A stretch of 13,268 bases of DNA from an uncultured Oceanospirillaceae bacterium. GTDB taxonomy: Bacteria; Pseudomonadota; Gammaproteobacteria; Pseudomonadales; Oceanobacteraceae. Every line of letters begins with the position of its first letter. Positions within the stretch are counted from its first letter, which is position 1. The position numbers were made by a program, and so were the translations under genes. Under the pieces are notes generated by a model. The model was not told where the DNA came from. It ran no database searches and was given only the letters and a program-made list of their open reading frames with translations. The stretch covers positions 1 to 13,268 of the forward strand of contig CALJVD010000162.1 of the NCBI GenBank assembly GCA_937974825.1, given 5' to 3'. Shown piece by piece: positions 5,955 to 13,268 of the stretch.

Positions 5955-8546
5955 TTACTTACTCACGAAAGTTAAGCCTGAGTCATCACCTACATCGGCA
6001 AGAATGGTTGAGTGCGGTGCAAACTTACCCGCTAAAATATCTTGCGCTAATGGGTTTTCAATCCAACGTTGAATCGCTCGCTTCAACGGTCTTGCACCAA
6101 ATAGCGGATCGTATCCAACCTCCACCAGCTTATTAATAGCCGCATCGCTTAACTCCAGTGATAAATCACGTTCTGCTAAGCGGTCTCGTAATAGTTGCAA
6201 TTGAATATCTGCAATACCACGAATTTGCTCTTGTTTCAGCGGGTGGAACACAACGCTTTCGTCAATACGGTTGATAAACTCTGGACGGAAATGTCCGCCA
6301 ACAATGTCCATCACCGCATCACGCATTTCGTCGTAGCTCTTACCTTCTTGTGTCATGGTCTGAATCACATCAGAACCAAGGTTAGAAGTCATCACTAACA
6401 CAGTGTTTTTAAAGTCGACTCGACGGCCTTGGCTATCGGTTAACTGCCCGTCATCTAACACCTGCAATAGAATGTTAAAGACGTCTGGGTGTGCTTTCTC
6501 TACCTCATCCAGCAAGATCACTGAATAAGGCTTGCGGCGTACCGCTTCGGTGAGTAAGCCACCTTCTTCGTAACCAACGTAACCGGGAGGCGCACCAATT
6601 AAACGCGACACCGAGTGTTTCTCCATATACTCCGACATGTCGATACGCACCATGGCATCTTTACTGTCGAACAAGAAGTTGGCTAACGCTTTACACAACT
6701 CTGTTTTACCCACACCGGTTGGTCCTAAGAACAGGAACGAACCACTGGGGCGGTTAGGGTCGGATAAACCAGCTCGACTGCGTCGTACCGCGTTCGACAC
6801 TGCTGTAATAGCAGGGTCTTGCCCCACCACTTGTTGATGCAGAATCTCTTCCATTTTGAGAAGTTTTTCACGCTCACCTTCAAGCATTTTAGTCACAGGA
6901 ACACCGGTCCACTTAGAGACTATTTCAGCAATTTCATCTTCTGTTACTTTGTTACGTAACAGAGTGAACTCCTGAGTACCACTCTCTTCTGCTTCACTGG
7001 CCGCTTCGAGCTGTTTTTCTAGCTCTGGTATACGACCGTACTGAAGCTCAGACATTTTCTGTAAGTCGCCTGCACGTCGAGCCGTTTCCATTTCTATACG
7101 GGCTTGTTCTAGCAGCTCTTTAACTTCGCTAGCGCCTTCTAGTAGCGCTTTCTCTTTTTTCCATACTTCTTTGAGTACGCCGTATTCCTGACTGGCTTTA
7201 TCGATCTCTTCATTTAATTCTGACAGTTGATCTTTAACCGTCTTAGGCGGTTCTTTTTTCAACGCTTCGCGCTCAATCTTTAATTGAATCAAGCGACGTT
7301 CTAAACGATCCATTTCATGGGGTTTAGATTCTATTTCCATACGAATGACAGACGCCGCTTCGTCAACTAAGTCGATGGCTTTATCCGGCAAGCGTCTATC
7401 CGTGATATAACGTTGCGATAAACGTGCCGCCGCTATAATAGCGCTGTCGGTAATCTGTACTTTATGGTGCACTTCGTAACGCTCTTTCAAGCCACGCAAG
7501 ATCGCAATGGTATCTTCAATGGTCGGTTCATCGACCTGCACCTTTTGGAAACGTCGTTCTAATGCCGCGTCTTTCTCAATATACTCGCGGTATTCATTTA
7601 GAGTTGTGGCACCTATGCAGTGTAACTCACCACGTGCTAACGCTGGCTTAAGCATATTGCCGGCGTCCATTGAACCTTCACCTTTACCTGCGCCCACCAT
7701 AGTGTGAAGCTCGTCGATAAAGAGAATAATATTACCCTCGGCTTTAGATACGTCTTTTAAAACAGACTTTAGACGTTCTTCAAATTCACCGCGGTATTTA
7801 GCACCGGCCAGTAAAGCACCCATGTCGAGCGATAACACACGCTTACCTTTAAGACTGTCGGGTACTTCATTATTAATAATACGTTGCGCTAGCCCTTCTA
7901 CTACGGCGGTTTTACCTACCCCTGGATGCCCTATCAGCACAGGGTTGTTTTTGGTTCGACGCTGTAATACCTGAATGGTGCGACGAATTTCATCATCACG
8001 ACCAATCACTGGGTCTAGCTTTCCGTTTTCTGCCTGTTCGGTTAGATCGATACAATATTTGTCTAACGCTTGTCGGCTATCTTCTGCATATGGGTCTGTC
8101 ACTGCTTCACCACCACGAATATCTTGTATTGCCTTGTTAACGGCTTCTTTGGTTAATCCAGCCTCTTTTAACGCTTTGCCGATGGCACCACGTTCTTCTA
8201 AGGTCACTAAGAAAAACACTTCACTGGATAGGTATTGATCCCCCAGTTTTTTGGCTTCTTTATCGGCTAGGTTTAATAGTCGCGCTAGCTCTGCTGCTAA
8301 CTGCACCTGACCATCTGGATTACTAATTTGGGGTTGTTGATTTAAAATGTCGCGTAACTGTTGCTCTAACTGACCAACATTAGCACCACAACGACGAATG
8401 ACGTCTTTAACACTGCTGCTACTTTGTCCAAATAAAGCCAGCAACACATGAACGGTATCGATCTGATTATGGTCATTACCGACGGCAATGCTTTGGCTTT
8501 CTGCCAAGGCGTTTTGCATACTGGTTGTAAGTTTATCCATATTCAT
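5955..8546 (-). CDS. clpB: ATP-dependent disaggregase ClpB
   Basis: This is a hexameric AAA+ chaperone that pulls polypeptides out of aggregates together with the DnaK system, in the cytoplasm after heat stress. It has 863 residues from the chosen start (857 in E. coli). The N-terminal Clp domain (1-145) is followed by AAA1 with Walker A GHPGVGKT (206-213) and Walker B ILFIDE (274-279). The coiled-coil middle domain (about 400-530), distinctive of ClpB, comes next. AAA2 has Walker A GPTGVGKT (608-615) and LLDEVEKAHP, and the C-terminal domain contains PLFGARPLKRAIQ. An in-frame GTG at 8555 would add three residues but overlaps the ribosome site AGAGG (8559-8555). That site is correctly spaced, 8 nt, from the ATG at 8546, which I therefore prefer. 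A heat-shock promoter lies just upstream. All nucleotide-binding motifs are intact. Confidence 0.98.
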   Translation of the reverse strand: MNMDKLTTSMQNALAESQSIAVGNDHNQIDTVHVLLALFGQSSSSVKDVIRRCGANVGQLEQQLRDILNQQPQISNPDGQVQLAAELARLLNLADKEAKKLGDQYLSSEVFFLVTLEERGAIGKALKEAGLTKEAVNKAIQDIRGGEAVTDPYAEDSRQALDKYCIDLTEQAENGKLDPVIGRDDEIRRTIQVLQRRTKNNPVLIGHPGVGKTAVVEGLAQRIINNEVPDSLKGKRVLSLDMGALLAGAKYRGEFEERLKSVLKDVSKAEGNIILFIDELHTMVGAGKGEGSMDAGNMLKPALARGELHCIGATTLNEYREYIEKDAALERRFQKVQVDEPTIEDTIAILRGLKERYEVHHKVQITDSAIIAAARLSQRYITDRRLPDKAIDLVDEAASVIRMEIESKPHEMDRLERRLIQLKIEREALKKEPPKTVKDQLSELNEEIDKASQEYGVLKEVWKKEKALLEGASEVKELLEQARIEMETARRAGDLQKMSELQYGRIPELEKQLEAASEAEESGTQEFTLLRNKVTEDEIAEIVSKWTGVPVTKMLEGEREKLLKMEEILHQQVVGQDPAITAVSNAVRRSRAGLSDPNRPSGSFLFLGPTGVGKTELCKALANFLFDSKDAMVRIDMSEYMEKHSVSRLIGAPPGYVGYEEGGLLTEAVRRKPYSVILLDEVEKAHPDVFNILLQVLDDGQLTDSQGRRVDFKNTVLVMTSNLGSDVIQTMTQEGKSYDEMRDAVMDIVGGHFRPEFINRIDESVVFHPLKQEQIRGIADIQLQLLRDRLAERDLSLELSDAAINKLVEVGYDPLFGARPLKRAIQRWIENPLAQDILAGKFAPHSTILADVGDDSGLTFVSK

Positions 8547-8581
8547 GGAACTCACCTCTACATTGAATTTAACTAATACAT

Positions 8582-8609
8582 TAATGGGGCTGCATTAAAT
8601 TTTTTCAAG
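8582..8609 (-). promoter_or_regulatory. Heat-shock (sigma32, RpoH) promoter of clpB
   Basis: On the minus strand, CTTGAAA (8609-8603) is followed by a 13-nt spacer and CCCCATTA (8589-8582). Both boxes match the known sigma32 consensus (CTTGAAA and CCCCATNT) almost perfectly. Transcription would begin around 8575, giving a leader of about 30 nt before the clpB ATG. Confidence 0.9.
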
Positions 8610-8636
8610 GTTAAAGCTATCAACTATTTATAAGAG

Positions 8637-8642
8637 TATAAT
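8637..8642 (+). promoter_or_regulatory. Candidate -10 box for the EamA transporter gene
   Basis: A perfect TATAAT lies 41 nt before the GTG start of the transporter. No good -35 hexamer is visible at 16-18 nt upstream, so an activator may be needed or the call may be wrong. It is divergent from the clpB heat-shock promoter, about 30 bp away. Confidence 0.4.
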
Positions 8643-8683
8643 CTTCTTTCTTATATATAGTGTTGATTTAGGTAGTTTAAAGA

Positions 8684-9550
8684 GTGAACCAGCAAATTCG
8701 ACAAGGCGCCAAGTTTCTACTCATTGGAGAGTTATTAATTGCCTTGTTAGCGGCGGTTGTTCGTCACTTATCTGCCGACCTAAGCACCGAACAAATCTTA
8801 TTCTTTCGTAACTTCTTAGGGCTATTAGCTCTTGTGCCACTGATTCTGCGCAGTGGCCTCAATGAATTAAAAACCAATAACATTATGGGCCATATTACGC
8901 GCGGTTTAATCGGCGTGACGGCGATGTATTGTTATTTCTGGACCTTAGCGCACATCCCACTGACCGAAGCCTTCTTAGTGAAACTGTCTGCCCCCTTATT
9001 TATGCCAATTTTCGCTTACTTATGGTTGAAAGAACCGGCGCATAAATTGAACTTAATCGCCTTGGTTATTGGCTTTGGTGGGGTATTAACAATTTTATCG
9101 CCCAATTTAGGGGAAGATGCTCAAGCCGATTGGCCAGTGATTGCACTCTGGATTGGTTTATTAGGGGCGGTTTTAATGGCGCTCTCTAAAATTGCAATAC
9201 GCAGTATGGCCGCTGGTGAAACCAGTCAACGTATTGTTTTTTATTACGCACTCATTTCAACCTTAATCACCCTTCCTGGTGCCATTCTAAATTGGCAACC
9301 TATTCCGAATGAGGCGTGGTGGTGGTTGATAGGCTTAGGCATTATTGCCAGTGGCGGTCAATTAGCACTCACTAAAGGGTATCGAACTGCACCAACAGGA
9401 GCCATCGGTGTATACGCTTATACGGCGGTGATTTACGGAGCACTACTGGGTTGGTTGTTCTGGGGAGAGATTCCACTTTGGACGACTTGGCTAGGCGCCG
9501 CACTCATTATCAGTGCGGGTTTACTCAACTTACGAGCAAAAGAGAACTAA
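8684..9550 (+). CDS. EamA/DMT-superfamily inner-membrane transporter
   Basis: This is a drug/metabolite-superfamily permease of 288 residues, the usual size for a protein of two EamA repeats and ten transmembrane helices. Hydrophobic segments run through the whole protein. The first repeat includes EQILFFRNFLGLLALVPL (36-53), as is typical of the family, followed by PLTEAFLVKLSAPLFMPIFAY. The second repeat ends with GAIGVYAYTAVIYGALLGWLFWGE and a final helix. Substrates cannot be predicted; members export metabolites, amino acids or purines. The start is a GTG: an in-frame TAA ends one codon before it, and no ATG occurs until well past the first helix. The ribosome site is poor (AGG, 11 nt upstream), suggesting low expression. 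The gene is divergent from clpB, and its stop codon overlaps that of the convergent rluF. Confidence 0.9.
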   Translation: MNQQIRQGAKFLLIGELLIALLAAVVRHLSADLSTEQILFFRNFLGLLALVPLILRSGLNELKTNNIMGHITRGLIGVTAMYCYFWTLAHIPLTEAFLVKLSAPLFMPIFAYLWLKEPAHKLNLIALVIGFGGVLTILSPNLGEDAQADWPVIALWIGLLGAVLMALSKIAIRSMAAGETSQRIVFYYALISTLITLPGAILNWQPIPNEAWWWLIGLGIIASGGQLALTKGYRTAPTGAIGVYAYTAVIYGALLGWLFWGEIPLWTTWLGAALIISAGLLNLRAKEN

Positions 9551-10551
9551 CGACTACGCCCACGTTTGCCTGCATTTGCACCTGCTTTGCCTGTTGCTCT
9601 GCTGTTAGGTCGAGGACTCGGCTTACCATCTCTGGCTGGCTTGCCTGTCGACTTGCCCGCCGGACGCGCTGGCTTACCACCTTTAGCCGCTGGTCGACCA
9701 CCTGATTTTGCCCCGCCTCGGCTCTTAGGTGAAGACTTTCCTGCCGCAGCGAATGGCCTATTAGCATTCGATCGGGGTTTAGGCTTTCGTTTTTTACGCT
9801 GACTGACTGCATTAGGTTTGGCTTCTGAGCTGGAATCTTTAATGGCTTCAAATAAGGTGTTCAGCTCTTCTTCTGTTAAGTCACGCCATTCACCCACGGC
9901 TAGACCTTTCAAATTCACGTTCATAATTCGAACACGCTCAAGTGCCGTAACTTCATAACCAAAGTATTCACACATGCGACGAATTTGTCGGTTTAAGCCC
10001 TGAACCAATACTATACGAAACGAAAAACGAGACTCTTGCTCAACCTTACACTTCTTGGTCATAGTGCCTAAAATAGGCACTCCATTCGCTAAGCCTTCAA
10101 TAAACTCTGGGGTGACTGGCTTATTAACCGTTACCACATACTCCTTTTCATGATCGTTACCCGCACGCAAAATTCTATTTACCAGATCGCCATTACTGGT
10201 TAGGAAAATAAGTCCCTGGGAGTCTTTATCTAAGCGCCCAATAGGGAAGATACGTTCGGTATGGCGCACAAAGCGCACGATATTGTCACGCTCGGCACTG
10301 TCAGTAGTACTTACAATGCCCACTGGCTTATTGAGGGCAATAAATATTAATGCTTCTTCAGGTCTAGGTTCGATAATTTGACCATTAACACGCACCGTAT
10401 CACCCGTCTTCACTTGGTCACCAATGGCAGCACGCTTGCCATTAATAAAGACATTGCCTTGCTCAATAAATCGATCAGCTTCACGACGTGAACAGATGCC
10501 ACTGTCACTGATGTATTTATTTAAACGGGTGGTGGTTTTATTACTGAACAT
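9547..10551 (-). CDS. rluF: 23S rRNA pseudouridine(2604) synthase RluF
   Basis: This enzyme isomerises uridine to pseudouridine in 23S rRNA (U2604 in E. coli; the E. coli enzyme can also act on a tRNA). It has an S4 RNA-binding domain (about 9-60, RLNKYISDSGICSRREADR) and an RsuA/RluB-type catalytic domain (about 65-225). The catalytic Asp108 is in GRLDKDSQG, and RIVLVQGLNRQIRRM follows further on. Identity to E. coli RluF is evident along the whole core, including the family-specific ERDNIV and GTMTKKCKV segments, so RluF is preferred over RluB or RluE. Residues 244-334 are a tail of Lys, Arg, Gly, Ala, Pro and Ser with a single acidic residue, longer than the E. coli tail, and probably disordered and RNA-binding. 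AGGAA lies 4 nt before the ATG. The tail and stop codon sit against the convergent transporter gene with overlapping stops and no terminator between them. Confidence 0.95.
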   Translation of the reverse strand: MFSNKTTTRLNKYISDSGICSRREADRFIEQGNVFINGKRAAIGDQVKTGDTVRVNGQIIEPRPEEALIFIALNKPVGIVSTTDSAERDNIVRFVRHTERIFPIGRLDKDSQGLIFLTSNGDLVNRILRAGNDHEKEYVVTVNKPVTPEFIEGLANGVPILGTMTKKCKVEQESRFSFRIVLVQGLNRQIRRMCEYFGYEVTALERVRIMNVNLKGLAVGEWRDLTEEELNTLFEAIKDSSSEAKPNAVSQRKKRKPKPRSNANRPFAAAGKSSPKSRGGAKSGGRPAAKGGKPARPAGKSTGKPARDGKPSPRPNSRATGKAGANAGKRGRSR

Positions 10552-10742
10552 GAAGTTCCTGTAGCGTTAGTCACTAAACAATCGAACATGAATTATGGCG
10601 GCAGAGCATAGCATATCTGTATCAATTTGCCTTAGATAGAAGGCTCCTACTGGCTGTCCGAGGAAATTATTAACCATGCACCCCTATTAGCAATAAGTCT
10701 TAGACAAGCCAAAATCACTTCCACTAATGCCAAACACTCACA

Positions 10743-10748
10743 TATAAT
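10743..10748 (+). promoter_or_regulatory. Candidate -10 box for the LysR-type regulator gene
   Basis: TATAAT is a perfect -10 hexamer 27 nt before the ATG at 10776. No convincing -35 box precedes it. The predicted leader is only about 20 nt, and no Shine-Dalgarno sequence is visible in it. In the rest of the 224-bp divergent gap (10552-10775) I see no other clear signal. Confidence 0.4.
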
Positions 10749-10775
10749 CGCCAATACATATCAACTAATCACTAT

Positions 10776-11678
10776 ATGGCACAAGTAATGGCTAGAATAG
10801 ATTATCTTCAAACCTTTGTTACCGTTGTTCATACGCGCAACTTTACAGTAGCCGCCGAAAGCTTAGGGGTGACACCTTCTGCTATCAGCAAACAGATCAG
10901 TGGACTAGAAGAGCGGTTAGGTGTGCGCCTTCTTAACCGTACAACTCGTTCCGTTAGCCCAACCGAGGCCGGATTACTGTTTTATAAACACTGTGAAAAT
11001 ATTCTTGAATCCATTGATGAAGCTGAGAAGTTAGTCACCGACTTTGATGTCGCTCCACGCGGACGGTTACGCATTACATCTATGTCGAACTTCGGACGTC
11101 GCGAACTAGCGCGCATTTTGAGTGATTTTTCAAAAGAGTACCCTGACATCAGTTATGAAATCCATATTTCTGACCGTCCGGTTGATATTGTTAAAGAAGG
11201 TTTCGATTTTGCGATTCGAATCGGTACTTTAGAAGATTCACGTTTAATTGCTAAAACCATTGCTGAACAACGTATTGTGGTATGCGCCTCAAAAGAGTAC
11301 TTAAAAGAATGGGGGACGCCTAAGCGTCTCGAAGACTTAATTAACCACCGCATGCTTGTGGTGGCGAACGCTGAATACGCGCGTACTCACTGGCTAAGGC
11401 AGTTTGAAAAAGATCATGACTTTAGTTTTTCTAAGGTTGAGCGCAATTTAATGGTCAATGACATCGATCTAGTGCATGAAGGCTGCTTAGCTGGTATGGG
11501 GATTGCTGCTTTGCCGAGCTATATTGCCGACAAGCAACTGGATACTGGGGAACTAGTACCACTCTTTACCGACATTGAAATTCCTGTGAGAACCATTAAG
11601 GCCGTGTTCCCACAGAACCGCTACTTAGCTAATAAAAGCCGAGCATTTTTAGACTTTATATCTAGCTACTATAAATAA
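10776..11678 (+). CDS. LysR-family transcriptional regulator
   Basis: This is a DNA-binding regulator of 300 residues, the normal length for the family. The N-terminal winged helix-turn-helix (about 9-66) includes FTVAAESLGVTPSAISKQISGLEERLGVRLLNRTTRSVSPTEAG, a near-consensus sequence. A linker helix and a periplasmic-binding-protein-like effector domain (about 93-298) follow, closest in style to the CrgA/DmlR-type subgroup. The effector is unknown. LysR proteins usually control a divergent neighbour, but here that is rluF, a housekeeping gene, and the downstream convergent gene is a thioesterase, so the target is not obvious from context. Two starts are possible, ATG at 10776 and ATG at 10788; the second gives the more usual LysR N-terminus (MARIDYLQTF). 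Neither has a recognisable ribosome site, so the start is uncertain by four residues. Confidence 0.93.
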   Translation: MAQVMARIDYLQTFVTVVHTRNFTVAAESLGVTPSAISKQISGLEERLGVRLLNRTTRSVSPTEAGLLFYKHCENILESIDEAEKLVTDFDVAPRGRLRITSMSNFGRRELARILSDFSKEYPDISYEIHISDRPVDIVKEGFDFAIRIGTLEDSRLIAKTIAEQRIVVCASKEYLKEWGTPKRLEDLINHRMLVVANAEYARTHWLRQFEKDHDFSFSKVERNLMVNDIDLVHEGCLAGMGIAALPSYIADKQLDTGELVPLFTDIEIPVRTIKAVFPQNRYLANKSRAFLDFISSYYK

Positions 11679-11688
11679 AGAAAAGACT

Positions 11689-11711
11689 GCACCTACTCTT
11701 CTAGTAGGTGC
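11689..11711 (-). terminator. Terminator hairpin across the thioesterase stop codon
   Basis: The perfect 9-bp arms GCACCTACT and AGTAGGTGC enclose a 5-nt loop. On the minus strand the stem is followed by AGTCTTTTCTTTATTT. The stem contains the last codons and the TAG of the thioesterase gene. It lacks a T-run in the plus direction, so it should not stop the LysR transcript efficiently. Confidence 0.8.
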
Positions 11712-12133
11712 GGCGCACAACGCTCATAAAACACTTTTGGCACACGAGTGACTTTACGTTCATCATAGTCAAAAAACACAATGCCGGTTTTTGCTTTCGC
11801 AATTTGCTTTTCTTGTGATTCGTTTTCCACTTTATAAATAAAGTCGCAGCCGTATTTGTTAAAATCGTGCACGCCGATATGAAAAGTCAGTAAATCACCG
11901 ACAAAAGACTCTGCCAGAAACTGAACCACTAAGTCTGTCACAATGATGCCAACGCCACCCACATTAAACTCACCAAAACCATGCTCTCTTAAAAAGCGCA
12001 GTCGAGCTTCGTGCAGAAGCGATACCATACGATCGTTTCCTACATGATTGCCATAATTTATTTCGGTGACACGAACATCTAAAGTAGTACTAAAAGTAAA
12101 TTCTTCAGGTAAATCTAGAGTTACACGAGCCAA
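11693..12133 (-). CDS. Hotdog-fold acyl-CoA thioesterase (4HBT family)
   Basis: This is a cytoplasmic enzyme of 146 residues predicted to hydrolyse acyl-CoA or a related thioester, as a hotdog-fold dimer or tetramer. The N-terminal motif VTEINYGNHVGNDRM (22-36), followed by LLHEARLRFL (39-48), corresponds to the active-site turn and helix of 4-hydroxybenzoyl-CoA/YbgC-type thioesterases. The usual Asp of that turn is replaced by Glu24/Asn26, and GHVNN by NHVGN; I recall similar forms in other marine gammaproteobacterial homologues, so this is probably a subfamily. The start is a TTG with an excellent AAGGAG (12145-12140) 6 nt upstream; the first in-frame ATG (residue 36) would remove the active-site turn. 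The gene is divergent from prc and convergent with the LysR gene, with only 14 bp between the two ends. The physiological substrate is unknown. Confidence 0.88.
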   Translation of the reverse strand: MARVTLDLPEEFTFSTTLDVRVTEINYGNHVGNDRMVSLLHEARLRFLREHGFGEFNVGGVGIIVTDLVVQFLAESFVGDLLTFHIGVHDFNKYGCDFIYKVENESQEKQIAKAKTGIVFFDYDERKVTRVPKVFYERCAPHLLEE

Positions 12134-12318
12134 AGCTCACTCCTTCACTTAAGGGAAATACAAAAAAACACCAAAGATGACAACTTAAAAGGAATTATTC
12201 CTAGCCATTAGTGCCTTAATACGGTGTACTATTACATAAAATTGTTATAGCTGAATTATAGGGCGGCATCATACTGCCTCATTGCTTACAGCACAAATAG
12301 GAAAATAACGAGAACACT

Positions 12319-13268
12319 ATGCTTCATTTTTCAAAACCTATGTTCCGTCAACTGCTTGCATTGATGATGTTGGTAATTGCTTTACCAACGTTTGCCACGG
12401 TCAAAAACATTAAACCAGGCACCGCGTTTATAGCGTTAGAGCCAACCAAAGAACACACTATGACCACTCAACAGGTGTTAAACACTTTGGTGCGTGGGCA
12501 TTACGAAAGTAAAAAAATTGATGATGATTTGTCGTCTCATGTGCTCGACTTGTTACTTAAAGACCTTGATAGCACGCACAGTTATTTTCTTGCCAGTGAT
12601 ATTAAAGAGTTTGAGAAGTACCGTTACAAGTTAGACGATGCGTTAAAGCGCGGCGACATGCGCCCTGCTTTTTTTATCTACAACCGTTTTCAACAACGCG
12701 TCAATGAACGTCTTACGTTTCTACTGAACGAATTAGAAAAGAACGCTGCCAACTACACTTACGATACCGACGAGCGTTTAGAGCTAGACCGTGAAAACGC
12801 CGAGTGGGCTAAAAAAACCGCAGAGCTCGATGACTTGTGGCGTAAGCGTTTAAAGAACTCTATTTTAAACCTGCGTAATGCAAAGAAAGAAAACAAAGAC
12901 AGTATCGAACTACTGACTAAGCGTTATCAGAACCAACTGAATCGTTTGCATCAGACCACCAGTGAAGATGCTTACCAAACCTTTATGAACGCGGTAACGC
13001 GCTCATTTGATCCACACACTCAGTATTTATCACCGCGCAACACTGAAAACTTCAATATTAATATGAGCCTTTCTTTGCAAGGGATTGGCGCGGTATTACA
13101 AAGTGAAGACGAATACACCAAAGTTGTAAGCTTAGTTCCTGCCGGTCCTGCCTCTAAAGCAGGCAATCTAAAACCCGCTGATAAAATCTTAGGAGTCGGT
13201 CAAGGAGATGAAAATATTATTGATGTAATCGGCTGGCGATTAGACGAAGTCGTCGAACTCATTCGTGG
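12319..13268 (+). CDS. prc: Tail-specific periplasmic protease Prc/Tsp (partial, N-terminal 316 residues)
   Basis: This is the start of the carboxy-terminal processing protease that degrades periplasmic proteins from their C-terminal tails and trims peptidoglycan hydrolases and lipoproteins. The window ends after 316 codons plus 2 nt, in the PDZ domain, so the Ser/Lys catalytic dyad lies beyond the edge. A signal peptide of about 26 residues ends LPTFA. The helical N-terminal domain is similar to E. coli Prc, including HYESKKIDDDLSSHVLDLLL and the motif DPHTQYLSPRN (231-241). The PDZ domain starts near residue 250 (SLSLQGIGAVLQ) and runs through GPASKAGNLKPADKILGVGQ to GWRLDEVVELIR at the edge. 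The ATG at 12319 is preceded by GAG 6 nt upstream; a second ATG at codon 8 has no ribosome site. The 185-bp gap to the divergent thioesterase gene must hold both promoters, but none is clear. Confidence 0.96.
   Translation, partial: MLHFSKPMFRQLLALMMLVIALPTFATVKNIKPGTAFIALEPTKEHTMTTQQVLNTLVRGHYESKKIDDDLSSHVLDLLLKDLDSTHSYFLASDIKEFEKYRYKLDDALKRGDMRPAFFIYNRFQQRVNERLTFLLNELEKNAANYTYDTDERLELDRENAEWAKKTAELDDLWRKRLKNSILNLRNAKKENKDSIELLTKRYQNQLNRLHQTTSEDAYQTFMNAVTRSFDPHTQYLSPRNTENFNINMSLSLQGIGAVLQSEDEYTKVVSLVPAGPASKAGNLKPADKILGVGQGDENIIDVIGWRLDEVVELIR

Noticed and set aside
6195..8238. Several plus-strand reading frames of 60-90 codons inside clpB
   Set aside because: They are antisense shadows of a strongly conserved gene, with no ribosome sites or recognisable protein features.
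8547..8555. A GTG start for clpB three codons upstream
   Set aside because: The GTG overlaps the Shine-Dalgarno sequence AGAGG itself; the ATG at 8546 is correctly spaced from it.
9566..9802. Plus-strand reading frame rich in Pro, Leu, Gly and Ala opposite the rluF tail
   Set aside because: It mirrors the biased Lys/Arg/Gly/Pro codons of the rluF tail and has no ribosome site or family resemblance.
12191..12261. Short palindrome GGAATTATTCC and a direct repeat of TTATAG 11 bp apart upstream of prc
   Set aside because: Both are short and in AT-rich sequence where they arise easily by chance; no promoter or known operator consensus fits them.
1..13268. Search for CRISPR arrays, tRNA genes, IS ends, integrases or toxin-antitoxin pairs
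   Set aside because: No regularly spaced repeats, cloverleaf-like sequences, transposase or integrase motifs, or paired small toxin/antitoxin genes were seen by eye.

Overview
The window reads as ordinary chromosomal core DNA of a gammaproteobacterium. RluF, Prc, XseA and ClpB all closely resemble their E. coli counterparts, while the DUF3015 and DUF4105 genes and the moderate GC content fit better with a marine or Pseudomonas/Oceanospirillales-like lineage. That placement is inference from protein resemblance only. I see no tRNA, rRNA, insertion sequence, integrase, prophage gene or CRISPR array.

Left part (1-3453), all on the minus strand: a small DUF3015 secreted protein (2808-3275), a large DUF4105 envelope protein with a probable C-terminal beta-barrel (844-2742), and a lipoprotein alpha/beta hydrolase that runs off the left edge (1-819). 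The last two are 24 bp apart. A rho-independent terminator separates DUF3015 from DUF4105. Upstream of DUF3015 are a plausible sigma70 promoter and two perfect inverted repeats, one bracketing the -35 box and one starting at the predicted transcription start. This is the least understood and most interesting part of the window.

Middle (3454-8680): xseA (exonuclease VII large subunit) overlaps by 4 bp a secreted LytM/M23 metallopeptidase, followed 8 bp later by a 62-residue charged protein. These three form a plus-strand operon that ends in a strong bidirectional terminator shared with the convergent clpB. The disaggregase gene clpB has a near-perfect heat-shock (sigma32) promoter at 8582-8609, and its translation start is best placed at an ATG at 8546.

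Right part (8684-13268): an EamA/DMT-family transporter with a GTG start; rluF (23S rRNA pseudouridine synthase) with a 91-residue basic low-complexity tail, whose stop codon overlaps that of the transporter; a LysR-type regulator; a hotdog-fold thioesterase with a TTG start and a terminator hairpin across its stop codon; and the first 316 codons of prc (tail-specific periplasmic protease), cut by the right edge.

Functionally the window mixes housekeeping genes: DNA repair, ribosome modification, proteostasis and envelope maintenance. No clear novel defence or mobile system is visible. The candidates for something undescribed are the DUF3015-DUF4105-hydrolase cluster with its palindromic control region, and the small protein encoded behind the M23 peptidase.
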